Of a DNA stretch of 64,000 nt, positions 47,805 to 56,832 are shown piece by piece (within the stretch, counting starts at the first letter, position 1; every line of letters begins with the position of its first letter). The translations under genes were made by a program, and so were the position numbers. This DNA is from Rs1 sp029027825 (lineage in GTDB: Bacteria; Pseudomonadota; Gammaproteobacteria; Pseudomonadales; Balneatricaceae). Below the pieces are notes generated by a model. The model had not been told where the DNA came from and ran no database searches. It worked only from the letters and a program-made list of their open reading frames with translations. The stretch covers positions 3,658,001 through 3,722,000 of the forward strand of contig CP093399.1 in assembly GCA_029027825.1 (NCBI GenBank), read 5' to 3'.

Positions 47805-49391
47805 TTAATGTTCGCGAGTCGCTCTAAATTGCACGTCTGGCCAGCGCTCTTCAGTTAAGCTCAAATTAACTCTGGTAGGCGCGAGGTAAGTCAGTAGCCC
47901 ACCGCCATCGATAGCTAAATTATCATTAGCCTTTCTATTTAGCTCTTCCAACATTTTAAGGTCTTCACATTCGACCCAACGAGCAGTTTGCACACCGACT
48001 GTCTCATACAAGCAATCGACTTTGTATTCGTCTTTAAGTCGGAACATAACCACTTCAAACTGCAAGACACCTACCGCACCTAAAATTAAGTCATTGTTTT
48101 TCTTGGGCATAAAAAGTTGCACAGCCCCTTCTTCCGCTAACTGCTGCAAGCCTTTGCGGAGCTGTTTTGCCTTGAGCGGATCAACCGAACGCACCCGTTT
48201 AAATAGCTCTGGTGCGAAATGTGGAATGCCAGTGAATTTCAGCTCTTCGCCCTCGCTAAAAGTATCGCCAATTTGAATGGTGCCATGGTTGTGCAGCCCA
48301 ATGATATCCCCGGACCACGCCTGCTCTACACTTTCACGGTCACCGGCCAAAAATGTAACCGCATCGGCAATTTTTACATCTTTCTTAATCCGACAGTGAC
48401 GCATCTTCATGCCCTTGGTATAGCTCCCTGAGCAAATGCGCATAAAAGCGATACGGTCTCGATGCTTGGGATCCATGTTGGCTTGGATTTTAAAGATAAA
48501 TCCGGAAAATTTGCTTTCATCGGCCTCGACAATACGACTAACAGCATTGCGCGGGATAGGCTGAGGCGCAAAATTTGTGTAACCGTCTAGCATCTCTTTG
48601 ACCCCGAAATTACCGAGTGCTGTACCGAAAAATACTGGTGTTAGCTCACCTGCTAAAAACAAATCGCGATCGAATTCATTGGTCGCTCCTTTTACTAGCT
48701 CAATCTCATCTACAAAGTTGTCGTAGAGATCTCCTAACAGTGCTTTCGCCTCAGCCGAAGCTAAGCCTTTGATTCTAATATCTTCAGTTAAAACCGCACC
48801 TTTTCCAGGTTGATAGACATGGATTTCATCGTTGGCTAAATGATAGACACCCTTGAAAAAATTGCTCATTCCAATCGGCCAGTTAATCGGTGCCGCGGCT
48901 ATTTTCAAAACGCTTTCTATTTCATCCAACAAATCGATCGGATCGCGTATATCACGGTCCATTTTATTGACGAAAGAAAAAATCGGCGTATCTCTTAAAC
49001 GACAGACATCCATCAATTTGATGGTGCGCGCTTCCACCCCTTTGGCGCCATCAACTACCATTAAGGCACTGTCAACCGCGGTCAGGGTACGATAGGTATC
49101 TTCGGAGAAATCTTCATGGCCTGGGGTATCCAGCAGGTTGACTACTTTGTCATTCCAATGAAATTGCATCACTGACGAAGTGATTGAAATCCCCCGCTCT
49201 TTTTCCATGGTCATCCAGTCAGAGGTTGCATGTCGGTCGCTTTTCTTGCCTTTGACAGTACCCGCTTTTTGGATTAAATTTCCCAGTAACAATAATTTTT
49301 CAGTAATGGTCGTTTTACCGGCATCGGGATGCGAGATAATAGCGAAAGTTCTGCGTTTAGATACTTGCAACGCAGTAGCAGTATTTGACAT
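47805..49391 (-). CDS. prfC: Peptide chain release factor 3
   Basis: 528 residues, full length. This GTPase recycles release factors 1 and 2 from the ribosome after termination. GTP-binding motifs: SHPDAGKTTITE (P-loop), DTPGHEDF and NKMDRD. ERGISITSSVMQF marks the switch region. The C-terminal domains are intact up to RWPDVQFRATREH. A damaged xenologous copy lies 4.2 kb away at 42154-43553. It is convergent with the M48 gene. Confidence 0.96.
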   Translation of the reverse strand: MSNTATALQVSKRRTFAIISHPDAGKTTITEKLLLLGNLIQKAGTVKGKKSDRHATSDWMTMEKERGISITSSVMQFHWNDKVVNLLDTPGHEDFSEDTYRTLTAVDSALMVVDGAKGVEARTIKLMDVCRLRDTPIFSFVNKMDRDIRDPIDLLDEIESVLKIAAAPINWPIGMSNFFKGVYHLANDEIHVYQPGKGAVLTEDIRIKGLASAEAKALLGDLYDNFVDEIELVKGATNEFDRDLFLAGELTPVFFGTALGNFGVKEMLDGYTNFAPQPIPRNAVSRIVEADESKFSGFIFKIQANMDPKHRDRIAFMRICSGSYTKGMKMRHCRIKKDVKIADAVTFLAGDRESVEQAWSGDIIGLHNHGTIQIGDTFSEGEELKFTGIPHFAPELFKRVRSVDPLKAKQLRKGLQQLAEEGAVQLFMPKKNNDLILGAVGVLQFEVVMFRLKDEYKVDCLYETVGVQTARWVECEDLKMLEELNRKANDNLAIDGGGLLTYLAPTRVNLSLTEERWPDVQFRATREH

Positions 49392-49538
49392 GATAATATC
49401 TTCTAAATTGAGGTCGAATGCCTAAGGGAGGTCAGCAAAAGACTGAACCGGAAATGAGGCATATTTAATGGCCCTATTTTCGCCGATAACAGCACAATAC
49501 ACAACCGCGATCTTTGCCACAGTTAAATACTGGTGATT

Positions 49539-50333
49539 TTAGCGAAACTGTTTTTTGACGCGATTAATCATCGTTGTAAAAAGAGGTGGTGAATACTTCA
49601 TCAGCAGCACGCTAATATTGTCCGATGAGTGGTTTTTCAGCGCCATTTTGAGCAGTGTATTAGCGCACTGCTGTAAATCTACGGCATTGACCATGGTTTG
49701 CTGTAACGTTTCGAGGGTCACCACATCGTGCAAGCCATCGCTAGAGCAGAGCAATTGATCGCCTTGCTGGAGATATACTTGGCCGTAATGAATATCTAAC
49801 TCGGCTGTTAAGCCTAGCGCTTGGGTGACTATATTAGCGGGAATTTGCAGTGTGATTGTCGCCCCTGATAGCTGTGCTACATCTTGCACTTGCTGCCTTA
49901 AGGTGTCGTCTTTGGTCAGTTGTGACAGTAAGTTATTGCGCAGTAAATATAAACGCGAGTCACCCACATGCATGTAGTGTAATAGATCATCTTGAATAAG
50001 ACCGGTCACTACTGTCGTACCGGTTTCAATCCCTTTACTAGCTGCCAAGGCAATCAACTGTTGATTAGTCTCTAACAATAGCGACTTCAAGCTAGCAGCT
50101 AAATTGCAAGCTAGCAGCTTTTTTGCAGCTAAACTGCGCTGTTCTTGCAGTAATTTATCAACCACAAATTGACTGGCAATTTCTCCTGCTTGATGGCCGC
50201 CCACCCCATCTGCCAGCACAAAACACGGCACCGCTTGATCAAAGGCTAAACAATCTTGGTTTATCAGATATTTGATGCCGATATCGGTACTACTGGCAAA
50301 TTCAGCATTGCCATTATTCAGTCGTTGTAGCAC
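49539..50333 (-). CDS. PP2C-family protein phosphatase
   Basis: 264 residues. Metal-dependent Ser/Thr phosphatase. All core motifs are present: NQDCLAFD, LADGVGGHQAGEIAS (metal Asp), GTTVVTGLI, VGDSRLYLL, CSSDGLHDVV and DNISVLLM. The start is a GTG 3 bases after the stop of the preceding tad gene, so it is the last gene of the Tad operon. Together with the FHA protein at 54877-55449 it implies Thr phosphorylation control of the pilus; no kinase is present in this window. Confidence 0.9.
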   Translation of the reverse strand: MLQRLNNGNAEFASSTDIGIKYLINQDCLAFDQAVPCFVLADGVGGHQAGEIASQFVVDKLLQEQRSLAAKKLLACNLAASLKSLLLETNQQLIALAASKGIETGTTVVTGLIQDDLLHYMHVGDSRLYLLRNNLLSQLTKDDTLRQQVQDVAQLSGATITLQIPANIVTQALGLTAELDIHYGQVYLQQGDQLLCSSDGLHDVVTLETLQQTMVNAVDLQQCANTLLKMALKNHSSDNISVLLMKYSPPLFTTMINRVKKQFR

Positions 50334-50336
50334 CCC

Positions 50337-51059
50337 CTATCCACCTAACTGGCTTGAGAGACTAGTTAGATCTTCGCAATCTGAATTTTTATAGCCGTAT
50401 TTACCCACCGGAGTTTGCATGCGCATCATCGCATGCGCGACCATCGGAAATCTATTCGCCTGATAGCACTGTTTGTTAAACAGCGCTAAATTATGGACAC
50501 CACTTAACATAAATTTTTTAATGACTTGCGAGACAATGGGCACCATCATTTTTGCACAGTAGGTCACCGATATTTTTAAAAGATTAGCATCTTGAATTGA
50601 CTGTACTGCCGCGCCTTTTAATACGGGATCGCGATACAGAAGATGATCATTGGCAATCCCGCGCTGGCTCTGTGGGGTTTTATGCAGCTCTAACCAATGG
50701 CCACCAGCATCGTTAGGAGGATTCAAGCGTTTAATACAAGCCACCGAATCAAACGCGACTAAAAACTGCTCTCGCTGGTTGATGAGTTTTTCATAATCAC
50801 TCTCTGTCTCTAAGCTACTGACCGGTTCTAATATCGCCAGTTTTTGCGCCAGGGCAAGGCGCATTGATTCAGGATGGGAGTAATTCAAAGCACCGATCCG
50901 CGCTGCCTCATACGTCGCGTAGTTAAGAATGGTTTTTGCATTATATAATAACGCAAATTGTATGATGCCGAACAGCAATAGCAAGGTCACGAAAGAGATG
51001 ATCACCATCTCAACCATCGCCTGCCCACTCTGTTTAGATCGCTGTATCATGCCAATCAT
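50337..51059 (-). CDS. tadE: TadE-like pseudopilin
   Basis: 240 residues. Prepilin-like N-terminus SGQAMVEMVIISFVTLLLLF with the Glu that follows the processing glycine, then one membrane helix and a periplasmic domain (YNAKTILNYATYEAARIGAL is typical of TadE). It is a minor pseudopilin of the Flp pilus machine, processed by a TadV-type peptidase not seen here. It contains four or more cysteines, probably disulfide-bonded in the periplasm. Confidence 0.85.
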   Translation of the reverse strand: MIGMIQRSKQSGQAMVEMVIISFVTLLLLFGIIQFALLYNAKTILNYATYEAARIGALNYSHPESMRLALAQKLAILEPVSSLETESDYEKLINQREQFLVAFDSVACIKRLNPPNDAGGHWLELHKTPQSQRGIANDHLLYRDPVLKGAAVQSIQDANLLKISVTYCAKMMVPIVSQVIKKFMLSGVHNLALFNKQCYQANRFPMVAHAMMRMQTPVGKYGYKNSDCEDLTSLSSQLGG

Positions 51060-51063
51060 TAAA

Positions 51064-51528
51064 TCAGTCTTTTTTCGGCTTAATCAATTCAATCAATCCT
51101 TTCTTATAATACTTAGCGATCGCCGACAACGGGTCCTTAGCATCAATGCTAGTACTCATATTCTGCCAAATTTTAGCACTTTGCTGCATGTAGACAACCG
51201 CCAAATTGTGCCAAACTTTACTCATTTTGTCATCGATCAGCAGTGCTTTCTCATAGGCGGCAACCGCGGCTTTAGGCTTTCCTAGGTGATTATTACTATT
51301 GCCGATGCGAAACAGCACATGAGTATCCTCAGCTGTGCCAAGATCCAGCTGCTCATAGTCAAGCAGTGCTGCGGCATAATCCTTTTTGGCATAATTTTCA
51401 TCCGCTTGTTCAAGTAGCATTTTATATACAGCTAAAGGCTGTGCTTGTGATTCTTGTTTTTGTGGTAGCGTATTACAAGCGGTCAAAAAGACACTCAATA
51501 TCAAAACCGCTATGTTGCTCGTTTTCAT
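51064..51528 (-). CDS. tadD: TPR lipoprotein, TadD-like
   Basis: 154 residues. The lipobox LTAC (cysteine near residue 18) marks a lipoprotein. TPR-like helices follow (NYAKKDYAAALLDYEQL, NNHLGKPKAAVAAYEKALLI). TadD proteins help the outer-membrane secretin of the Flp system. GGAGTGA precedes the ATG. Next to tadE and tadC in the expected order, though a DUF192 gene intervenes. Confidence 0.8.
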   Translation of the reverse strand: MKTSNIAVLILSVFLTACNTLPQKQESQAQPLAVYKMLLEQADENYAKKDYAAALLDYEQLDLGTAEDTHVLFRIGNSNNHLGKPKAAVAAYEKALLIDDKMSKVWHNLAVVYMQQSAKIWQNMSTSIDAKDPLSAIAKYYKKGLIELIKPKKD

Positions 51529-51546
51529 CGTTCACTCCTATCCATA

Positions 51547-51894
51547 TTATCTGTTTATTAAAAGCTTGCCCTGACTACCAAGGCCTATACCTAAACGTTG
51601 CACTTCACCACTGAGTAGCTCTAAAGTGCTATGCCCCCGCAGAGCCAAAGACATTCGATTAGGCAGCATATTCGAAATTATTTTGACCACCTGCATCTGT
51701 TTATTCAAATACAGTAAGTCAATGGCATATGCCATGCCAAAACTATGCACTGAGCGACAGGGGGTAATTAACAAACCTTGGCCTAGCTTTAGCTTGTCTA
51801 GGGCAAATAGTCCACGGCTGCGCTCTTTGAAATTTTCGGTAACCACTATTGAAATTTTTTGCTCTGTATCAAAAACTATTATTGCCTGCTGCAT
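51547..51894 (-). CDS. DUF192-family protein
   Basis: 115 residues, function unknown. The DUF192 pattern is visible: TENFKERSRGLFALDKL, GLLITPCRSVHSFGMAYAID and LYLNKQMQVVKI. I start it at the ATG at 51894 because AGGGGG lies 5 bases upstream; an in-frame TTG at 51909 is less likely. It is embedded in the Tad operon between tadC and tadD, so a pilus-related role is plausible but unproven. Confidence 0.85.
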   Translation of the reverse strand: MQQAIIVFDTEQKISIVVTENFKERSRGLFALDKLKLGQGLLITPCRSVHSFGMAYAIDLLYLNKQMQVVKIISNMLPNRMSLALRGHSTLELLSGEVQRLGIGLGSQGKLLINR

Positions 51895-51932
51895 TGCACC
51901 CCCTAGCAACCTGACCGAGAAAACGACTGCGG

Positions 51933-52823
51933 CTACATGGCCATGAATTTAATCGCAATAGGGAATCCCAATATCATAAAGGTCACTGGAAATATGAATA
52001 CGATAAGAGGAAAAACAAGTTTAACCGGTGCCTCCATGGCTTTTTTCTCGGCGCGCTGAAAGCGTTCGGTGCGTCTTTGCTCCGATTGAATACGCAAGGT
52101 TTTGGCCATGCTCGAGCCCATTTTTTCCGCCTGAATCATGGCGTTGACAAAGCGGCTGATATCATCCACTCGCAGCCGAGCATCCATGCGTTTTAGTGCT
52201 TCAGCTCTAGTGACACCTGAGCGCATATCACGCATTACAATACTGAACTCATTACGCAGTGCCCCTTTTGGCCCTTTGTTGAGTGCCTGTTGCATAGCCC
52301 CGGTTAAGTTCAAACCCGCTTCAACCGCCATAGTGGTAAAATCTAAATAAATAGGCAGCGCCCTAATCACCTGCATTTCCCGACGCTTGCGGGTATCTGC
52401 CAACCACACCGAGGGGAACATAAACCCACCGAGCACTGCCATGCTTAAAAACAGCCAGGTTTCACTGACATTTTTTAGTGACAACAGCACTAACAGTGAC
52501 AGCAACAGACAAATGATGGCACAGACATAACGCAGCGCAATAAATTGCTCAGCGGTTAACACATAGCTCACCCCAGTGTGTTGCAATTTTCTTTCAACTT
52601 TATCTAAATAAGCATTTGAGTAGAGCATTTCCACCAAGACGGTAAACAGTAAGACGAAGGGCCAAATCAACTTCAATCCCGCAGGCAGTGGATCCATATA
52701 GGTACGCACATCGTCGGGTGTTTCTGGTATCGCCCGTTGCAGACAATAAAATAGCGATATCACGCTAATTCCAATCAGCAAAATCGCGGCGAAATATACC
52801 ACCTCTAACGTCATTTCAAACAT
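51933..52823 (-). CDS. tadC: TadC inner-membrane platform protein
   Basis: 296 residues, T2SSF family. Four membrane segments, with the cytoplasmic domain containing LDFTTMAVEAGLNLTGAMQQ and EKMGSSMAKTLRIQSEQRR, and the C-terminal PLIVFIFPVTFMILGFPI helix. It pairs with TadB to form the platform through which the pilus is assembled. It follows tadB by 33 bp. Confidence 0.92.
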   Translation of the reverse strand: MFEMTLEVVYFAAILLIGISVISLFYCLQRAIPETPDDVRTYMDPLPAGLKLIWPFVLLFTVLVEMLYSNAYLDKVERKLQHTGVSYVLTAEQFIALRYVCAIICLLLSLLVLLSLKNVSETWLFLSMAVLGGFMFPSVWLADTRKRREMQVIRALPIYLDFTTMAVEAGLNLTGAMQQALNKGPKGALRNEFSIVMRDMRSGVTRAEALKRMDARLRVDDISRFVNAMIQAEKMGSSMAKTLRIQSEQRRTERFQRAEKKAMEAPVKLVFPLIVFIFPVTFMILGFPIAIKFMAM

Positions 52824-52856
52824 TCAGCACGCTCCTCAAACCCAAGCATATTTAAG

Positions 52857-53738
52857 CTACACATCAATGCTGGTGATTTTGCTAATAAAGATGTAACCCA
52901 ATACTTCCATCACTACGATCACCGACAAAAGCCCCCAGCCCATTGGGGTGGTAAACAATTTGCTCATTGCCTCTGGCTCAAGCGCGAATAACAAGCCTCC
53001 GAGCAACACCGGTAACCCGGTCATCACTATGCCTTGCATCCGTCCCTGGGCAGTTAGCGAGTCAATTTTGCCCTCCATCGATGACTTGCGCCGCAAAGTG
53101 TCCGCCAGGGTCGACAATACTTCACCTAAATCCCCACCCACTTCGCGGGAAATCCGCATCGCGGCGGTAAACATCGAAAAATCTAGTAACGGTATGCGCC
53201 GCTCCATATTGCGTAGCGAAGCATCAAAATCGACACCAATGCGCTGCTCGCGAACAAATAACATAAACTCTTGGGATATCGGTGCCTCCTGCTCCAACAT
53301 CACCGATTGCAGCGCCATATTTAAGCTGGAGCCCGAGGCGAGTGCACCGCTAATCATTACCAGTACGTCCGGCAGCTGCTGCTCAAACTTCTTCAGTCGA
53401 TTTTTGCGCATTCTTTTATAGACCCAGAGCGGCACCACGATGAGCAGCCCAAAAACCAGCAGCGCTATCGCAAAATCGCCAGTCATCAAGTAAGCCAGCA
53501 GAGGCGCCAACACCAGCGCCACTACATTGGCAATAAACAGCTGCTGGGGATCTATAAATAAGAACATATCATCTAAGTTGCCAGTAGCCGTCTCTTTAAA
53601 GACCGACTGGTACTCACCTATAAAGATATTCGCTTGGCGCACCAGCAGCCAAGCGATAATTGCCACGGCACAAAAAACCGCCAACAACACTAGCCAGAAC
53701 AAACTGTCGGTAGCCAAATTTAGTAGATAATTGATCAT
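52857..53738 (-). CDS. tadB: TadB inner-membrane platform protein
   Basis: 293 residues, T2SSF family, the partner of TadC. Key segments: QLPDVLVMISGALASGSSLN, REVGGDLGEVLSTLADTLRR and QGRMQGIVMTGLPVLLGGLL. The start overlaps the tadA stop by 4 bases (ATGA), so the two are translationally coupled. Confidence 0.93.
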   Translation of the reverse strand: MINYLLNLATDSLFWLVLLAVFCAVAIIAWLLVRQANIFIGEYQSVFKETATGNLDDMFLFIDPQQLFIANVVALVLAPLLAYLMTGDFAIALLVFGLLIVVPLWVYKRMRKNRLKKFEQQLPDVLVMISGALASGSSLNMALQSVMLEQEAPISQEFMLFVREQRIGVDFDASLRNMERRIPLLDFSMFTAAMRISREVGGDLGEVLSTLADTLRRKSSMEGKIDSLTAQGRMQGIVMTGLPVLLGGLLFALEPEAMSKLFTTPMGWGLLSVIVVMEVLGYIFISKITSIDV

Positions 53739-54880
53739 CCGAAGATGCTCATATCAACTATCACACCGCGGGAGCGCAAAGACTCATAAAAGTGCGGTAC
53801 TTGGCCGGTCGGAATATACTGCCCGACAACTTTACCCTCTTCGTCAAATCCTTCCTGGCGATAGACAAAGATGTCATTGAGTTGCACCGTATCGCCCTCC
53901 ATACCGGTAATTTCCGAAATATGGGTGATTTTACGACTGCCGTCTGCTAAACGGCTTTGCTGCACAATAACATGCACCGCCGAGGCTATTTGCTCACGTA
54001 TGGCCCTTGCCGGTAAATCCATCCCCGCCATCATCACCATCACTTCCAAACGTGAAACAACATCTCTGGGGGTATTGGCGTGCACCGTGGTTAATGAGCC
54101 ATCGTGTCCGGTATTCATCGCGGTCAACATATCTAGCGCCTCACCGCCACGGCACTCGCCAACCACAATGCGATCGGGCCGCATCCGCAGGCAGTTTTTC
54201 ACTAAATCTCGGATCGGAATAGCACCTTTTCCCTCTAAATTGGCAGGTCTAGATTCTAACGAAACCACGTGTGGCTGAGCCAGCTTGAGCTCGGCGGCAT
54301 CCTCTATCGTGATAATTCGCTCAGTTTCAGGAATAAAATTAGACATGATGTTTAGCAAGGTGGTTTTACCAGAGCCGGTGCCGCCTGATATTACAATATT
54401 ACAGTGCTGTTCTACCGCCATTTGTAAAAACTTAGCCATCGCTTGATTGATAGTCCCAAAGCCGATTAAATCATCGACATTGAGTTTCTTTTTCGAAAAT
54501 TTACGAATAGTCAACGTCGGCCCACGCAGTGCCAGTGGTGGGATGATCGCATTAACCCTGGATCCGTCCGGCAACCGGGCATCTACCATTGGCGAGCTCT
54601 CATCAATACGTCGGCCGAGAGGCGAAACGATTCTTTCAATCGCCGACATCACCGCAGAGTCAGAACTGAAAGCGATATCGCTGCGAATTAAACGACCTTT
54701 TTTCTCGACGTATATATCATCAAAGGCATTGACCATGATTTCTGTCACCTCATCGTCTTCCAGCAGAGCTTCCAGTGGTCCTAAACCAACAGCTTCGTTA
54801 AGTACTGAGGTTTTAAGGTCAGCGATATCGATATTGTCGGGGATTTCCTTCGCCATACCTTCGAGAGCATCGTCAATCAT
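53735..54880 (-). CDS. tadA: TadA/CpaF pilus-assembly ATPase
   Basis: 381 residues, shorter than most CpaF proteins (about 430-480) because the N-terminal helical segment is missing and seems to be encoded at the end of the preceding FHA gene. The ATPase core is complete: VISGGTGSGKTTLLN (Walker A), IITIEDAAEL, GECRGGEALDMLTAMNTGHD (Walker B region) and LTTVHANTPRDV. It energises pilus extension and perhaps retraction. It overlaps the FHA gene by 4 bases. Confidence 0.94.
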   Translation of the reverse strand: MIDDALEGMAKEIPDNIDIADLKTSVLNEAVGLGPLEALLEDDEVTEIMVNAFDDIYVEKKGRLIRSDIAFSSDSAVMSAIERIVSPLGRRIDESSPMVDARLPDGSRVNAIIPPLALRGPTLTIRKFSKKKLNVDDLIGFGTINQAMAKFLQMAVEQHCNIVISGGTGSGKTTLLNIMSNFIPETERIITIEDAAELKLAQPHVVSLESRPANLEGKGAIPIRDLVKNCLRMRPDRIVVGECRGGEALDMLTAMNTGHDGSLTTVHANTPRDVVSRLEVMVMMAGMDLPARAIREQIASAVHVIVQQSRLADGSRKITHISEITGMEGDTVQLNDIFVYRQEGFDEEGKVVGQYIPTGQVPHFYESLRSRGVIVDMSIFG

Positions 54881-55449
54881 CCCTCTACTTTTTGCTTCAG
54901 CTCAAGCTCATCCATGGAACCAACATCAGTGCGCTTAAGATCCATCATCCGCAATACTTCTTGATGGATACGGTTGCGCCACATAAACATCCGCTGTCGC
55001 TCTATTTCGCCGACTCTATCTTCAGCAGTTTTACTGCCCAAAGCGCCGCCAATATAGGTTTGCATGCTCCACTCTTCATCACTCGCGACCTTTTGCACCG
55101 CCGCAACGGGCTCTACCGATGACCCGGCAAGCTTGCCACTATCTTGGTTACTGCCCTCCACTGCCCCCAACCGAAAATCATAACTGCCAATACTAATAAC
55201 ATCAGAGCTGCGAATTGGCCCGTAAAACGGCACTTTATTGCCATTGACGCTGACCCCCGATCCCTCACTGACATCCTCTACATATAAGCCCTTATCGGTC
55301 AGCTCAACTTTGCAGTGCACTTGAGCCACGCGCCAACCGCGAATTTGTACTAAATTATCTCTCGATTTGCCAATCGTACAATGACGCAAGGTACAGCGCA
55401 CCCGTTCGACATTAGCACCATTGTCGGTGATCACTACCACTTCAAACAT
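54877..55449 (-). CDS. FHA-domain protein fused to a CpaF N-terminal segment
   Basis: 190 residues. Residues about 1-95 form an FHA domain, a phosphothreonine reader: HCTIGKSRDNLVQIRGWRV, then a VHCKVEL turn and GSGVSVNGNKV. Residues 95-150 are a linker. The C-terminal 40 residues (FMWRNRIHQEVLRMMDLKRT, DELELKQKVEG) look like the start of a CpaF/TadA protein. It occupies the place of TadZ between the secretin and TadA genes. One extra G in the GGG run at the overlap would fuse it in frame to TadA. Confidence 0.85.
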   Translation of the reverse strand: MFEVVVITDNGANVERVRCTLRHCTIGKSRDNLVQIRGWRVAQVHCKVELTDKGLYVEDVSEGSGVSVNGNKVPFYGPIRSSDVISIGSYDFRLGAVEGSNQDSGKLAGSSVEPVAAVQKVASDEEWSMQTYIGGALGSKTAEDRVGEIERQRMFMWRNRIHQEVLRMMDLKRTDVGSMDELELKQKVEG

Positions 55450-56828
55450 TATTCTAAGATCTCCAAATTAAATACAGCACTGTCTAAAAATTTAGCTTGC
55501 ATGCGCTCGGCAACCAGCAGCTGTTTTTGGTTCAAATCGCTTTCTGGAGTGACGATATATGGGGTGATAAAAATCACTAAATTAGATTTATTGTTAATAA
55601 AATTTTTCGACTTAAATAAAGCCCCTAAAATCGGCACTTTACTTAAAAAGGGGAAGCGCGCTACATCTCTGCTCATATTGCGATTAACTAGCCCGCTGAG
55701 CGCAAAAGTTTGGCCAGTCATCAAACTGACATGAGTATTAGTTTTTCGACTCAGTAGACCCGGCACACCATCAACAGCCACTGAGGCATCGATATCGCTA
55801 AGTTCAGTTTCAACGGAAGCCGAAATTCTATTGTTTGCATCGACCACCGGCTTAATTTTAAGGGATATACCGTATTCTTTAAACTCAATGCTGGTCTCGC
55901 CGTCTTGGACAACTTTAATCGGGAACGAACCGCCCGCAAAAAACTCAGCTTCACTACCACTTAGGGCACTCAACGTCGGTGATGCCAGCAAAAGTGCGCT
56001 ACCGTTGTTGATTGCTGCAGTAATGGTGGCATTAATGTTTCCCGTTAGCCCTCCGGTAATACTATTTTTCAAATGGCTTAAGGTAGTGAAACGCCCCGCG
56101 GGAGCATCACTAGTCACGTCCCATTTGATCCCCAAACTCTCCGAGGTTTTATTACCCAGTTCAGTAATTTGCACTTTCATGTAGACCATTGGCGGCGCCG
56201 TGGTGGATACCGTTAAGTCGACTAGTTCAGGGTAAGAATCTTTTACCGCATTAATATAAGCTTTATCTTTTTCACTGACGTTCCCCGATATAACTAACTT
56301 GTCACCCGCGCTACGCACTTTAACTTGCGGCATTTGTTTAAACACTTTGTGCAGATCATTACTAGCCGTTGCCGAGGTCAGATCTAATACATTGGTATAC
56401 ACTTTGGTCACTTTTTTGAGCATCGACGAAGCCTTGTGGCTTATCGCGCCTTTGAGAATAATGTTACTGCCCACTTGGCGAATACTTAGCCCTCGAACTC
56501 TGCCAACAATAGACCTGACCTCAGCGACATTTCGCGCGGTGTTAGCGGGAATAATATAGAACTTATGAATAATGTTTTGACCACTTTTCAACCATATTTG
56601 AATTTCAGTATCGCCGGCTTTTTCTGCCAGTATCAGCAGCTCACCATTATCCATGATAGAAGTGCTAACTAACCCCGCATTACCTACCGCGACTCTCTCT
56701 ATTTCAGAAAAAGGCAAAGTTTTCATTTGACCAACAAACAATCGAAAGTTATCGGCCTGGGTCACAGCGCTTAAACTTGCCATGATCAGCGCCAAAGAAA
56801 TTTTAGATATTATTTTCATGATTTTCAC
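55449..56828 (-). CDS. rcpA: RcpA/CpaC-type pilus secretin
   Basis: 459 residues. Outer-membrane secretin of the Flp pilus. A signal peptide ends at AVTQADNF. The N-terminal pilus-secretin domain (FVGQMKTLPFSEIERVAVGN) and BON-like segment (about 110-200) are followed by the secretin ring (LLASPTLSALSGSEAEFFAG, ALSGLVNRNMSRDVARFPFL, KVPILGALFKSKNF, VIFITPYIV). The GTG at 56828 or the ATG at 56819 could be the start. Confidence 0.93.
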   Translation of the reverse strand: MKIMKIISKISLALIMASLSAVTQADNFRLFVGQMKTLPFSEIERVAVGNAGLVSTSIMDNGELLILAEKAGDTEIQIWLKSGQNIIHKFYIIPANTARNVAEVRSIVGRVRGLSIRQVGSNIILKGAISHKASSMLKKVTKVYTNVLDLTSATASNDLHKVFKQMPQVKVRSAGDKLVISGNVSEKDKAYINAVKDSYPELVDLTVSTTAPPMVYMKVQITELGNKTSESLGIKWDVTSDAPAGRFTTLSHLKNSITGGLTGNINATITAAINNGSALLLASPTLSALSGSEAEFFAGGSFPIKVVQDGETSIEFKEYGISLKIKPVVDANNRISASVETELSDIDASVAVDGVPGLLSRKTNTHVSLMTGQTFALSGLVNRNMSRDVARFPFLSKVPILGALFKSKNFINNKSNLVIFITPYIVTPESDLNQKQLLVAERMQAKFLDSAVFNLEILE

Positions 56829-56832
56829 CGTT

